DNA from: Torymus aiolomorphi | Lineage: Eukaryota; Arthropoda; Insecta; Hymenoptera; Torymidae | NCBI GenBank assembly: GCA_036365515.1 | Contig: CM070874.1 | Coordinates: 45,197,083 to 45,261,082, forward strand | DNA: 64,000 nucleotides | Direction of reading: 5' to 3' | Shown here: positions 23,645 to 35,332 of the stretch, piece after piece | Numbering within the stretch: position 1 is the stretch's first letter | Layout: every line of letters starts with the position of its first letter | The notes under the pieces: generated by a model | What the model was told of the DNA's origin: nothing | Seen by the model: the letters and a program-made list of their open reading frames with translations, nothing else | Database searches by the model: none | Translations under genes and position numbers: made by a program

Positions 23645-24367
23645 AGGAAAGGAATATTTGACGCGCGAAGAGATGTGTGTGCGTGTGCGTGTGCGAGTGT
23701 GTGCGTGTGTATGGGTGGGTGTGTAAATCTGCACGTGCTGGAAAAGAAGAAGAAAGTGCCCCGAAGGGGGGCACCCAAATGCGGATAAATTGGCGAACCT
23801 GAACCCCTAATCCTTTGGCCGCTAGGTTAAGGGGGTGAGGGAGTAGGGTTAACGAGAGCAACGGCGACGGATCCAGCGGATCAGAACAGGCCCCACTGAA
23901 GAAATGCTCACGCGGTGCCGGTGGGGTTCTGGTGGGGTTCTGGTATCATAGGGCCCCTGGCTAGAGAGCTTGCTCCCTCCACGCCAACTACAAAAAAAAA
24001 GAAAAAAAAACTATCAGAATATAACGAATGCGGGCGAGCCACCTTGTGTTACAGGAGAGGGCGCTCTCATGTTTTAGTATTACAGAGTCTCTGTTACGGA
24101 CACAACGTGTCCTTATCAATAAAGGTTCCTTTTGTATTTCAGACTGTGTTCTTTTCTTTCTGCGTTCACACCTAGCCATATAAAACTCTAACAAAAACAT
24201 GCATGCATGCATACATACATTTTTTAAAAAGCTATTATTCTGACTCAGGAACCTCAAAAACATCGTAATTCATCAAAATCATTGATTCAAAAATTTTCAC
24301 CGTTGCAAAGCTTTCTCTTTGAGAAAGCAAAATTTGAGTTTTTTTAAAGGTATAATAATAATTGATA

Positions 24368-25185
24368 TAGGGGAATGTGTGGCACGGCGACGCAGGCGGG
24401 TCAATTTGGCACCTCGATATTTAAACGGTTAATGGATATATTTCGAAGCAAATTTTTATAGAAATCGAAGAAAAACACTTCTAGTCTTTGTCTCTGCTAA
24501 AAAAATATATAAAAAAATTCACGTTAATTAGTTTAATGAGAATTATATTGAAAGTGAAAAAAAGGGTTTGTTTCATTTTTCATATATCTGACAGAATGCA
24601 AAAAAGGGATGGATCCGTTCAAAATAAAGTGTAATTTGTTAGTTCAGACTTTGAACTTTGAGACCTTGTTTGATTTGTTACCTAATAATGATTAATAATT
24701 ATGCATTCTGTTTGATAGAAAAACAGTGAACACGAGGCATGCATGGCACCCAAGAGGGGGGGGGGGCACGTCAACTGTTCGATCCCTAACCAATAAGGCT
24801 TTGTAAGACCGAATTTCGCTATTTATCATTGTAAAACATATCATACAATCAAATATATGTAAAGTACTTCTTATTTTAATTATTTAACATTTGATTATTT
24901 ACGTAAAATTATAAATGTGAAAATACTTTATAAAAACCCATGCCACTCGTGCCCCACCTGGTGCCACAAACACCCCGCTAGTGGGGCACGTAGAGCACTT
25001 TTGATAAATTTTTCTTTTAGATTTATATAAATAAACGCATCACAAAAAAAGTATATTCAACTGTACATCCTGATTCTTAATGTAATTTCTTAACGTTTCC
25101 ACTTTTGTAAATGTTCTTAATATTTGTAATTTCCATACAGTTCTACGTTAAAGTTAGGGTGCCACTACAGTCCCACCTTCTCCTA
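24368..25185. mobile_element. pogo-like non-autonomous TIR element (TAGGGGAATG ends)
   Basis: The left end reads TAGGGGAATGTGTGGCAC and the reverse of the right end TAGGAGAAGGTGGGACTG, with TA at both borders. Its interior carries repeated GTGCCCC/GGGGCAC cores and a poly-G run near 24758. It has no transposase. It resembles the relic at 14346 in length of TIR and G-rich ends. Confidence 0.6.
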
Positions 25186-25188
25186 TAA

Positions 25189-26355
25189 GAAAAAAAACCG
25201 CTGCCAATTCATTGGCACGTAGCTACCTCAACCGTAATTTGTTGATTTCTTTAATTAATTTTTATAACAAAATTTATAATTTTTTAAAAAATTTATTGCA
25301 TAATTATAATTAAAATTCACATATGAATATTAAAAATTGTTAATTTTTAAATTTATTTATTTATTATTTATTTATATCAAATTTATATAAATTTTGAGCT
25401 GATAAATAAAATTATCATTTGAAATAGAAGTAAAATATCTATATTTTATAATAAAACAAATAGCTATCGCGGTTGTTTTGTTATTAACAAAAACGTGTTT
25501 TTTTTTTATATTTCATAATTCATATTTTTTAAGAAAAAAAAATTTATAGCTATCATTGTTCTTTTGTTATTAACAAAAACGTGTTTTTTTAAAAAAGTTC
25601 ATAACTCACAAATAAATTATAATAATGCAGAATATAATGCATTCATAATGCATAATTCATAATTATAATAGATTATAATAGATATAATTTTTAAACATTT
25701 TAATTCATATTGTTGGTTGGTTTTTAAAAATTAAAAAAAATCATCGAATGCCTACTCAATGACGTTTCCTCATTCCACACCACCTAGCGGTAGATATCAC
25801 TGCGCGTTTTTTAAAAATAAAATATAAATCTTTTTTAATTTAGAGATTAAATTATTTTTTGTAACACATGAATGATTTTCTGCGTTTTCCTACATAAAAA
25901 TATGTTCTAAAAAGTGACTTTTTTTACCTATCGTGTAAAGAAATTCATTCTCTCCCTCTGCTCTAAAATTATGTAAAATCGCGAAAATGAATTTAGCCTT
26001 GCTTTTTAGGTTCAAAAACGCATAAAATGGAGTTATGAGTTTTTAAAAAAAAACACGTTTTTGTTTTTGATGATAACTAAAGAACCGTGATAGATAGAAA
26101 ATTAATTTTTTTTTTAGAAAATATAGGTATTTTAATTCTCTTTCGAACGCTACCCATCAGATTCGAATAACTCAATCCTATCATTAAAAAAATCAAAAAA
26201 CAGTTTTGAGAAAATCGAAAATTTGAAAAAAACAAAAACGGATCGCCCCAATCAAAAAACGGATTTTTGACCCGCCATCGCGCAAAAAAAAAAACAAAAA
26301 AAATGAGACCTATCCGGTCAAAATCGACAGAGTAGAAGCTGAGATCCAGGCGTAT

Positions 26356-26430
<75 letters not shown>

Positions 26431-26556
26431 CATCCATACAGACATTTTTCAAAAACCATGTATTTTGATTCCTAACACCTCGGAACACAATTATAACATG
26501 TTTTTACAACAATTCAAAAATTTACTATCACAAAGCTTCCTCTAGGAGGAAGCAAA
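25189..26556. mobile_element. Hairpin-capped interspersed repeat, copy A
   Basis: It begins with an A-run and CCGCTGCC followed by a perfect stem TGCCAAT/ATTGGCA (25202-25217). It ends with hairpin GCTTCCTC/GAGGAAGC at 26535-26553. Before the end lie a (CA)n tract (about 26354-26432) and a conserved tail. The interior is AT-rich with diverged tandem paragraphs that include CGTTTTTGTT and TTAACAAAAACG motifs. It is highly similar in structure to the copy at 44041. It abuts the preceding pogo-like element. Confidence 0.65.
26354..26432. repeat. (CA)n microsatellite within repeat copy A
   Basis: Two interrupted (CA)n runs occur at the fixed position near the right end that is shared by the repeat family. 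Confidence 0.9.
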
Positions 26557-26574
26557 AAATATCGTGCGACAACG

Positions 26575-27945
26575 AAAACACGATATTTTTCTAAAAAACA
26601 AATGAAGATAATCTCTTGAAATTTTAACCAAATATAGTTTTTAATGAGTATAATAAGTGATTAAAATTTTAAGTCGATAAATAAAATATTTTTTGAGAAA
26701 TTAATTAAATAATTTTGAGCACATTTTCCTTAAGGTGGTTCTCCTCGGACTCCCTAGTCAAAGCAGTGCTAAATGTAGAAGTTACCTAAAATTAAAAAAA
26801 ACCATAGTTGTAATGTGATTTATTTATTTAAAATGATAGAGATAGTCCATGTATTATAAATAAAGAGTATTTAACATTACTAAGATAACTTTTTTCACAA
26901 AATGGCGATTTTCTAGAAACTAGATATCGTCACTACAAACAATTGTTGATAAATCACTGCAATCTTTTTTGTTTCTCAACCGATTTTAGTTTTCAAGGTC
27001 TCAATTTGCTCCTTAAGAAATTTCATGTGGACTTGCCGAAGGAAAAATAAAAAATTATTCAAAACTCAGAAAGTTATAGCCAATTAAAAGAATATTTTGT
27101 TTTAACGACGTGCATGAATTTATGAACAATTATCTATAACTTTCTGAGTTTTGAATAATTTTTAATTTTTCCTTCGGCAAGTCCTCATGAAATTTCTTAA
27201 GGAGCAAATTGAGACCTTGAAAACTAAAATCGGTTGAGAAACAAAAAAGATTCCAGTGATTTATCAACAATTATTTGTAGTGACAATATCTAGTTTCTAA
27301 AATATCGCCATTTTGTGAAAAAAGTTATTTTAGTCATGTTAAATACACTTTATTTATAATACATTGACGATAGTCAATATCATAGTCTCTATCATTTTAA
27401 ATAAATAAATCACATTACACTATGGTTTTTTTTAATTTTAGGTAAATTCTACATTTAGCACTGCTTTGACTAGGGAGTCCGAGGAGAACCACCTTAATAA
27501 CAATGACAGAGTGAAGATAATTTTAAAATTAAAAAAAATGTAGGCAATTTAAATATCTTTCAAGAAAAGTTAATTGTATTAAGTAATAATGGCTGTAAGA
27601 TATACAAAAATTGAAAAAATTAAAAAAAAATAAAAATTCAAAATCGTTTTTCGGTTATAAAAAAAATCTATAAAAACTTATATCAGGCAGGATGCCGAGT
27701 TTTTTCGTGAGACGAAAAGAATAAGCTTTTTCTGACGAAAATCGGCCGAATGGTTCTCGAGATATAGAGTTTACCTTATACACGCGACACACACACACAC
27801 ACACACATACAGGCAAACACGAAAAAAAATTTTCTCAAAATCAACAAATATAGACATATATCGTCATAAAACATCTATTTGAACATTTTTTGTCTCGAAA
27901 TTTGTTTTCACAGTTACAAAGCTTCGTCTATGAGGAAGTAAAACT
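26575..27945. mobile_element. Hairpin-capped repeat, left-truncated copy E, split by a MITE
   Basis: Segments 26575-26729 and 27498-27945 flank the TTAA MITE. The right part contains a short (CA)n at about 27787-27808 and ends AAAGCTTCGTCTATGAGGAAG. Similarity to the family is moderate and the left border is not defined. Confidence 0.45.
26730..27497. mobile_element. Palindromic TTAA-flanked MITE, copy 2
   Basis: A 768-bp foldback element has TTAA at 26730-26733 and 27494-27497. The termini are GGTGGTTCTCCTCGGACTCC and its reverse complement, the arms are about 345 bases, and the spacer centred near 27100 is short. It is the cleanest full-length copy in the window, with no nested insertion. 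Confidence 0.9.
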
Positions 27946-28550
27946 TGATATAATTTCATTTACATGCTAATTAAAGAGAATACCGCTCGATATATTGTAA
28001 TTATTTATTACTGTACAAAATTTTAACCAAATATTTAAAATCCTTTTTGTGTAAAGTTTGAACGACATTTATAGGTATGAATCCTAAGTATTAACTCAGT
28101 ACTTAGTCGAAAAAGGACGGGATTTTAAAATTTATTTTTTTATTTTTTTTTTATTTTTGCCAATTATTTTTGATGTCCACTATTCTTCAAGTCACTGCAA
28201 AGATGAATTGATCGACGTACTTTTAGAATACTCAAAACTGGCTTTAAATAACGAAAAATTCGATTTAGGGATTCGTAATAACTCCGAGATACTCTTAAAA
28301 GTACTTGGTATAAAAAGAAAACTATATAGAAGTTTATGTGTATGCGAAATATATAGTAATAGAGAGCCATTGTTAGAAGAGAATTAATGTTATAGTTTTG
28401 CAAACGTCCAAAAGCAGTTCGTCAGTTTGTTAATAATAATTCTTCGTGTCCATCGAACACGCAACATTCATACCTAACAAATATTCTGAGTTCATTAAAT
28501 TTATATTTAGTTTACTCTTGTAGATTATTTGTTTTTATTACATATTTCCG
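27946..28550. other. Spacer with one unsupported reading frame
   Basis: This AT-rich stretch contains a 76-residue frame at 28157-28387 with ordinary amino-acid composition (ELIDVLLEYSKLALNNEKF and KVLGIKRKLYRSL). It matches no family I recognise and lacks clear exon borders. It may be a decayed exon or chance. Confidence 0.35.
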
Positions 28551-28770
28551 TACACTGGTAGAAAATAGACCAACTTCATTGGTTAACATCTTAATCAAAT
28601 GAAAGCACTTAATTTAATTAAAACTATTTAAAACATCTACAATATAATATTTCCACATGTATAAATAGTTATTCTTCGTCGACAATAGCAACATCATCAT
28701 GGTGTGACGTTTTTAATTTAAAAATTGACGAACGGTTCGCTAACCGTTGGTTAGCATTTCTACCAGGGTA
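28551..28770. mobile_element. Short TIR element, CACTGGTAGAAAAT / ATTTCTACCAGGG
   Basis: A 220-bp element has inverted ends CACTGGTAGAAAAT and CCCTGGTAGAAATG (reverse of the right end), with TA on both sides (28551-28552 and 28769-28770). Subterminal ACCAAC/GTTGG motifs recur, as in the large element at 49867. Confidence 0.65.
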
Positions 28771-29394
28771 ATGTCTATTATTAAAATCAAATTTAATAAT
28801 ATATACATTCATATTATGGACCAACATTTTATAATAACTTATGAAAAAGCGTAATCAATTAAAATGATAAATTGCATTACAATTTATCTCTTTCGGCAAT
28901 GTGTTACCCTTATGATATAACAGTCTAAGAAAAAGAAGGGTAATCATCGATTGATAAGCATGGCAACGAGCACTGCAGGTGGCTGTTACACACTGCCTTT
29001 GAAGATCAACGCCATACTATTTTTGTCTTGAATTGGAGTCTCGATCAACTGAAATCCCCTTGAGCTTGAGATCCAATCACCGAACGAGTAAATGCTCCTA
29101 AAGAAACGGTGTTACAACAGAAATAAATATATCTACCATGCGAAGATAATGTTAGAAGTATAGACGAAAGCATATTATTGACTTTTGATGAGCTTGAAAA
29201 ACCAATAACGTATTTACGAAGCTTTTGCATCGTCAATTTTGGCATATGCAATAAGTATCCAAATCCGCTTACATCACGCTAACTCGTTTTTCACTCTTGT
29301 CAAGCTTGGGATCGAATTTGCTGACGATTATAAACATCCGGAATCATATACGCAAAACGAAAAAGGCAAGAAAATCACGTAGTATACTGAGAAA
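28771..29394. other. Spacer, no feature seen
   Basis: Mixed-composition DNA without a recognisable gene or repeat. Confidence 0.4.
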
Positions 29395-29645
29395 AAAGTT
29401 TAGTTAAAATTATTAACAATTTTGTAAAAATTACTATGTACTTTCTGGGAAAGCCACCACAAACTGTGAAAACTCAAAAAATGACCATACTTTATAAGAA
29501 ATTTTGCTAGAAAGATAGGAAAATTTATTATAAGTACTGTAAAATTTACTTTAAAGTATGGTCATTTTTTGGGTTTTTTTAATGTTTGTGGTAGTTTTAT
29601 CAAACAGTATAGTAATTTTTCCAAAACTTTTTTTCTCTCACTGTA
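29395..29645. mobile_element. Palindromic TA-flanked MITE with GAGAAAAAAAGTTT ends
   Basis: This is a hairpin-type element of about 250 bp. The left arm reads CTGAGAAAAAAGTTT and then an AAAAATTACTAT block and AAAATGACCATACTTT. The right arm is its reverse complement (AAAGTATGGTCATTTT and the terminal TTTTCTCTCACTG), bounded by TA. The AAAAATTAC block is shared with the CACGG-ended elements at 33982 and 54345, suggesting kinship. Confidence 0.7.
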
Positions 29646-29747
29646 CGCTTCATAAAATGAAATAATGAGTTAGTCTGCTCGTAAAGTGGATAATTCTCGG
29701 TAATAACAGATATAATCATATATATATATTTTTTTAATGTACTGAAA

Positions 29748-29857
29748 CCCTGCTGGAAATCATCCATTTTTCTGTCATTTGGCTAGATAAATGGCTATAG
29801 AAAATGTTCGAAAAATCGTTTAAAAAATGGATGAAAAATGAACGATTTCCAGCAAGG
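29748..29857. mobile_element. Short foldback element, CCCTGCTGGAAATC ends
   Basis: An element of about 110 bp has CCCTGCTGGAAATCATCCAT on the left. A matching ATGGATGAAAAATG block and GATTTCCAGCAAGG lie on the right. The end motif belongs to the CCCTGGTAGAAAT group. The target duplication is unclear. Confidence 0.55.
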
Positions 29858-30704
29858 AAAGGGTAATTTTATTTTAAGGAGATGTGACATACCGGCACGA
29901 TTCCTGCCTTATCGACACCATAGTTTTTATTTATTTAATATATTTCTTAATATTTATTTGAAAAAAATCAGCTATCTTAAGTGCATCTATTAAACAAAAT
30001 TATATCCAGAATTTTTTTAGTTTTAACGATTCCGATGGTATAACATTGTCGATAACATGAAAATCTTATAGAAGATATTGGAATCGTTCAAAAAGATTTC
30101 GGTTTGTACTTTTTGTATAAAGAGGGCACCCAGAAGATCAGTTCTTCCAGATAAATATTAAAAAAAATTATTGAAATAAATAAAAACCATAGCGTCGATA
30201 AAGCAGGAGTCGCATTTGTAGTATAAACTGGAATTTTGTATGCCATATCTAGTTTGAACAAAGAAAGTAGTAATTCTATCGCGTAGTGAAATTAGTGAAG
30301 CACTTGCTAATTAAAGTTGATTATTAACTGTTTCTCGGAGATTAATAAATAAAACTCGATTGCCACTTCCTTCTCTTCGCGTATTATTAATGTTTATCGA
30401 GAGAATAATCGATCGATTAATTTTTCTAGTTGATAAAAAAGCATGTTCCATTGTGTAATTGCGTAGGCGAAAAACGGCAGCACGTGCAGATTCAGATAAC
30501 GCATGAAGATAGATCACGGAAATCGCGCGAGTCTGATTTTTAAAAATGTAATAAAATGATATTACTCAGATAAAGTAACGGGTCGAGGTTTTTTTTTATT
30601 ATTTAGCTGATCAAAATAAGTTTAATCCAATATCTATTGTGACTTGATTTTAAATCGTAGATTATATGATTCCAAGATGACTTCGGTAATTGTAATTAAA
30701 AGGT
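29858..30704. other. Spacer, no feature seen
   Basis: AT-rich DNA with no gene or TIR element recognised. Confidence 0.4.
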
Positions 30705-31310
30705 CCCTGGCAGAAATTTGTCTATTACTAAATGGTCAGAAAGTCAGTAAATAGCTAGAATAAATGGATAGTTAATGGTCATGTTCAAACGCTTTTTCTC
30801 CTATTATTTGCCCATTTAATAGATTAGAAATAGAATGGCATAACCCCAAAATATTCAATTTAAATTTGCTCATAGACTTGACGTTACATTTAAGAGCATC
30901 CAATTGTAATAGATAGCTTACAAAAATATAAACAATAAACACAAACTAAAAAAACATTTACAGTACTCTTTTCTTAGATATTAGCTGAAAACCATATTTT
31001 TCTATTAGATTCTGTCTCTCTCACTCCTCGTCATAAGAACAAGCCTTCTACTAGCCATTTTCTAACTAAAAAGCTGACCAACAGTTTATTTTTCTCTCCA
31101 ATTTTAATACGTTTGAAATATTTAAGAACAAGCTTGTGTAAATCTTTAAAAAAAGTCTTTCTATTTTCAATCTATTAAATGGTCGAATAATGTTGGAAAA
31201 ATCGTTTCATCGATAGATAGAAATATCCAAGAAAAGTGGCTAGGTTTTGGCTATATCCCACTAAACTAGCTATTTATTAGGCAAATAATGAAGTCAATTT
31301 CCACCAGAGG
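30705..31310. mobile_element. TIR element with CCCTGGCAGAAATT ends (pair 1)
   Basis: The left end is CCCTGGCAGAAATTTG and the right end AATTTCCACCAGAGG. Inside, inverted segments around CCATTTAATAGATT occur on both sides. A central block (GTCTCTCTCACTCC...AAGCCTTCTACTAGCCATTTTC) is found in reverse orientation in the element at 35764, showing they are the same family. Confidence 0.6.
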
Positions 31311-32547
31311 TGATTAAAAATTGCCTTTATAAATACTTAATAAGTATATTGTTGTAAAGTTTGATGAATTTATATGACAGGATGTTTATAAAATTGTTGT
31401 TATAAAAGATAATAATTAATAATCTAATATAATAAAATAATAAAAAAGAAAGATAAATAATAGATAGCCGATAAATATTACTCATAAGTATATAAAGAAT
31501 TGAGAACTTCGATTTAAAATTTAAAAATTCATCTTAATCGGTAATGTTTAATTATTCCTATACTCACTTTGATGAATACGTGTATATGACACATATAGAC
31601 GTAGACCGTTATGATTACAGTATATCCAGAAAGAACGAGCACATGGATCGCAATCAGGCGCGCGCGTTCAGCAACAAAAGCTAAAAACGGGAGGCTACAT
31701 AGAAGACAATGTTTACGAGGCGTGCGCGCCAATTCGCGTAATTTCAATTGCGCGCCGTTATCGTCGAGCGACGATCTATCACGAGCAGGATAGAGATTGC
31801 CGTTTGTGCGCGCGAGATCCCGAGCGACGATGGCCTAATTAACGGCCATCCGCGACGCTGCTTTCTCCGCTGGGAGTAGTCGCGGCTGAACGCACGGACC
31901 TATGGATGATACCCGCGAGCGATGACAAATTGCGATATATACCTCCTGACACCGCGCCGTAAGATTGTCCTCGTGGCTCTCCAGCGCGATAGCTGGCCAA
32001 TACATCACGCTCGATGATTTTAAATCTCATCTGGCTCTCGCGCGCTCACCTCGTGCACGAAAACGTGCTTTATCGCCCTGCTCTATTAAAGCCCCTTCCA
32101 ACGAGGAGCGATAAAGGAAGATTTAGAAATGCCTTACCTTTTATGAGCGCGCTAAGAGGCCGAGTTTCATTACCCTAACAAATGGCATACTTTCGGTGAA
32201 ATAGAGGTGAAAAAAAACATCTTCTTTCTCGCTATGGATGGAGCAACAGTTTTTTGCACCCACCAGTAGCATTTAAAATCGTTCCGACGGAAATAATTTA
32301 TCAAGTAAATGGAGTCTGATATAGTCGGACAAGCTCGCAAAGTGTGATCTCTTTATATTATTTAATTAATTCTCGAGCGGTCAGTACATTTCCACTTATC
32401 GATATCAATGAATCAAGTCTATAGACTTGAGCAGTTCGAGTCTTAATTGATTGATTAAAAGATATGTCTAAAACAATAACAATAGCGGTTATCATTGGTC
32501 GCAGCATGTCGTAACTATAACAGTTATATAACAGTTCTATAACAGTT
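31311..32547. other. Spacer with CpG-rich block
   Basis: The block at about 31610-32160 is GC- and CpG-rich with no stable reading frame. It is a candidate regulatory or 5' region by composition only. The remainder is AT-rich. Confidence 0.4.
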
Positions 32548-33300
32548 CTACAACAAAGAGGGTCCAAAACAAAAATAAAAAACATTTTGAGGCACACTTC
32601 TGTTATAAGTTTTTTCTCATTCTGTAGGCCATATAGTATACGCGGAAATTTTCGAACAGTCGAAAACGGTCTTGTGACACCGTTTTAGAAAAAAAAATCC
32701 ATTTTTTTATGGAAATTTAACATGGGAAAAATGGACGAAAAGTAGTCACTGATGATGAGCCAACAGTAAGATTTTAAATGTGCCAACAAATATTCCACAA
32801 AAAAAGCAATTAAACTAGAAGAAAAGAGCTTTAATTTAAGCTAAAGATCGTTAAAATCGCTCGGTTGTGCGGAAAGTTACGTACATTTGAAAATTGCGAT
32901 AAATGACCAAAAATGATTGAATTTCGTGGATTCGGGAAACATCGCTCATTTTTGGCCATTTATCGCGATTTTCAAATGCACGTAACTTTCCGCAGAACCG
33001 ACCGATTTTAACGATCTTTATCTTAAATTAAAGCTCTTTTCTTCTAGTTTCATCGCTTTTTTGTGGAATATTTATTGGCATATTTAAGCTCATCATCACT
33101 AGCTACTTTTCGTCCATTTTTCCGATGTTAAATTCCCATAAGAAAAATGGATTTTTTTCTAAAATAGTGTCACAAGATCGTTTTCGACCGTTCGAAAATT
33201 TTCTCGTATACTATATGACCTACAGAATGAGAAAAAATTTATAACAGAAGTGTGCCTCAAAATTTTTTTTTTTTTTTGTTTTGGACCCTCTTTTTTGTAG
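32548..33300. mobile_element. Long palindrome / foldback element, 753 bp
   Basis: The termini CTACAACAAAGAGGGTCC and GGACCCTCTTTTTTGTAG are inverted. Arms of about 350 bases pair along their whole length (for example GTGTGCCTCAAAA and ATGGACGAAAAGTAG blocks), around a centre near 32925. No coding capacity. It could be a non-autonomous DNA element. TA borders are possible but not proven. Confidence 0.75.
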
Positions 33301-33895
<595 letters not shown>

Positions 33896-33981
33896 GCAAG
33901 ACCTCGGCGCAAAACCATCGCGATGCTCATATCCAGCGAGCCAGCCAAAGCTTGCACCGCAGCAGACCACACTCCAAGTCG

Positions 33982-35332
33982 TACACGGAAAAAAATTTCC
34001 AGTAAAAATTACTCCTTCAAATACTAAAATTTGGTATACTGTATAGGAAACCGGGAACATACTCGAAATGTATTGAATTTTAGAATCCACTTTACCAAAT
34101 TTTAATATTTAGGAAACTAAAGCGGAAATTTACAATTAAAAAATTTTTTTCGCAATCTATATTACCGACGTTATATTTTAGATTGTGAATGTATGTACAT
34201 TAAGGTGATGTCGGAGCCACGCTGATTGGTTGAAAATTTCCTAACCTCAAAAACTTTATATCATAAATAAAAAGAAGTGTACAATCGTAAAACATAAAAA
34301 TACGGTGATCACGTGTTCTTGTTATAATAAGGAATGTTTATAAATGTTATACAGCATTTAATAATTTTTAGTTAAACCAAACAATGGGAAATACGAGGCG
34401 AGGTGAGGATGACGTTTCACATAGAAAATTGTAAGATGACCGTCACTTTTACGTAATTCCACGCGTCAATTTTAAGAATATTGCATTATATAAATTATTG
34501 AATATTTTGATTATTGAAAATGCTCTAATCCCGCGTTCTTTGCACGATAAAAAATCGTTAGCAACTTAATTTTCTGTATTACGAAGTAAATTTCGCGCGA
34601 ACAATGGGAAATGCGGCTCGAGGTGGATGTCACCATCGGTAAAGTTCGCTCCTACATCCACTTAAGTAGAACAAATAAATACTTTATTTGAAAAAAACGC
34701 AGAGAGCTGGGGATCGAACCCGAGCCCGCCGCGCGAGAAGCCTCAGTCTTACCGCTACGCCAACGTGCACTTACACGAAAGACGTTTCGACTCGTCTACA
34801 TATTATGCTACAGCTTGTGTAGTTCCATAATAGGACAAATTCGACATCTTAATAAGTTAATTAACGATTTGTTTCACGAAGGATGTAGTACACGAGTTTC
34901 TAAATTAATAAATATTTGTAAAAATATGCAGGTTATATTTTATAATTAATTTTATAGAAGAGAAGATGATAAGTAAATCTCTTTTGAGGTTATGTCGACT
35001 TGCTGATGTTGTCGTTAGCAGAAGGTCTCGTAATTTTTGGTAAAGTGACTCGTAGAAATTGCTACAATTCTATCAAATTTTAGTAAACTGGCTCGTAAAA
35101 ATTTCTACATCTTCTATCAAATATTAGTGTTTTGAAAATTTAGTATAGTAAATACTAAATTTTATATAAGTAATGTAGCAAATTTTATAACCATATTTAT
35201 TTATTTTTAAAAAGGTGTATATATACCTTTTTGCATTAATTGCTAAAAATATATTAAATATCTTGAGAATTTGAGTATGTCCTCAGACTAGTAGAGAAAA
35301 TAGTAATTTTTAATGGAAACTTTTTTTCCGTG
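33982..35332. mobile_element. TA-flanked TIR element with CACGGAAAAAAA ends, carrying a tRNA-like sequence
   Basis: The left end reads TACACGGAAAAAAATTTCC followed by AGTAAAAATTACT. The reverse of the right end reads TACACGGAAAAAAAGTTTCC followed by ATTAAAAATTACT. The inverted repeat is about 32 bases, bordered by TA. The interior includes two related blocks starting ACAATGGGAAATRCG (about 34381 and 34600) and a minus-strand tRNA-like segment. There is no transposase. The end motif is shared with the element at 54345. Confidence 0.75.
34700..34772 (-). tRNA. tRNA-like sequence (probably tRNA-derived, not a functional tRNA)
   Basis: On the minus strand, box A TGGCGTAGCGG (34752-34762) and box B GGTTCGATCCC (34710-34720) are spaced as in a tRNA. 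Box A and its downstream bases resemble tRNA-Glu, and the anticodon position reads CTC. Stem pairing in the D and anticodon arms is poor and no acceptor stem closes. It is therefore most likely a decayed or captured tRNA sequence retaining Pol III internal promoter boxes inside the TIR element. Confidence 0.45.

Larger units (their letters stand above)
19202..24196 (+). mobile_element. R1-clade (Waldo-like) non-LTR retrotransposon, decayed
   Basis: A roughly 5-kb insertion is flanked on the left by CATACACACAAACATACTTAC and on the right by ACATGCATGCATGCATACAT, that is, within an ACAY-type simple repeat. ORF1 has three CCHC-type knuckles. ORF2 has an apurinic-type endonuclease, a reverse transcriptase and a C-terminal zinc motif. 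ORF2 starts inside the end of ORF1, with an 8-base overlap. Waldo elements of the R1 clade are known to target ACAY repeats. Multiple stops, frameshifts and an internal microsatellite show this copy is inactive. The exact 5' and 3' borders are blurred by the simple repeat. Confidence 0.8.
18424..24335. mobile_element. Hairpin-capped interspersed repeat, copy C, host of the retrotransposon
   Basis: The left end is AAAAAACCGCTGCTAAC with a hairpin at 18435-18453. The right end is CAAAG followed by a hairpin GCTTTCTC/GAGAAAGC at 24310-24328 and then AAAA. Similar ends delimit copies at 25189 and 44041. The element's internal simple repeat (ACATAC/ACATGC units) is the site where the Waldo-like retrotransposon inserted. 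Hairpins, an internal microsatellite and no coding capacity recall Helentron-associated (HINE) repeats, but that class call is inference. Confidence 0.6.

Noticed and set aside
25189..26556. Reverse-oriented poly(A) retroposon (SINE)
   Set aside because: The A-run is at the left end on the same strand as a structured left hairpin, and the right end is a hairpin. A minus-strand SINE would begin with a T-run.
28157..28387. 76-residue frame considered as a host exon
   Set aside because: Composition is protein-like but no splice borders or homologous family could be recognised, so it is not called as a gene.
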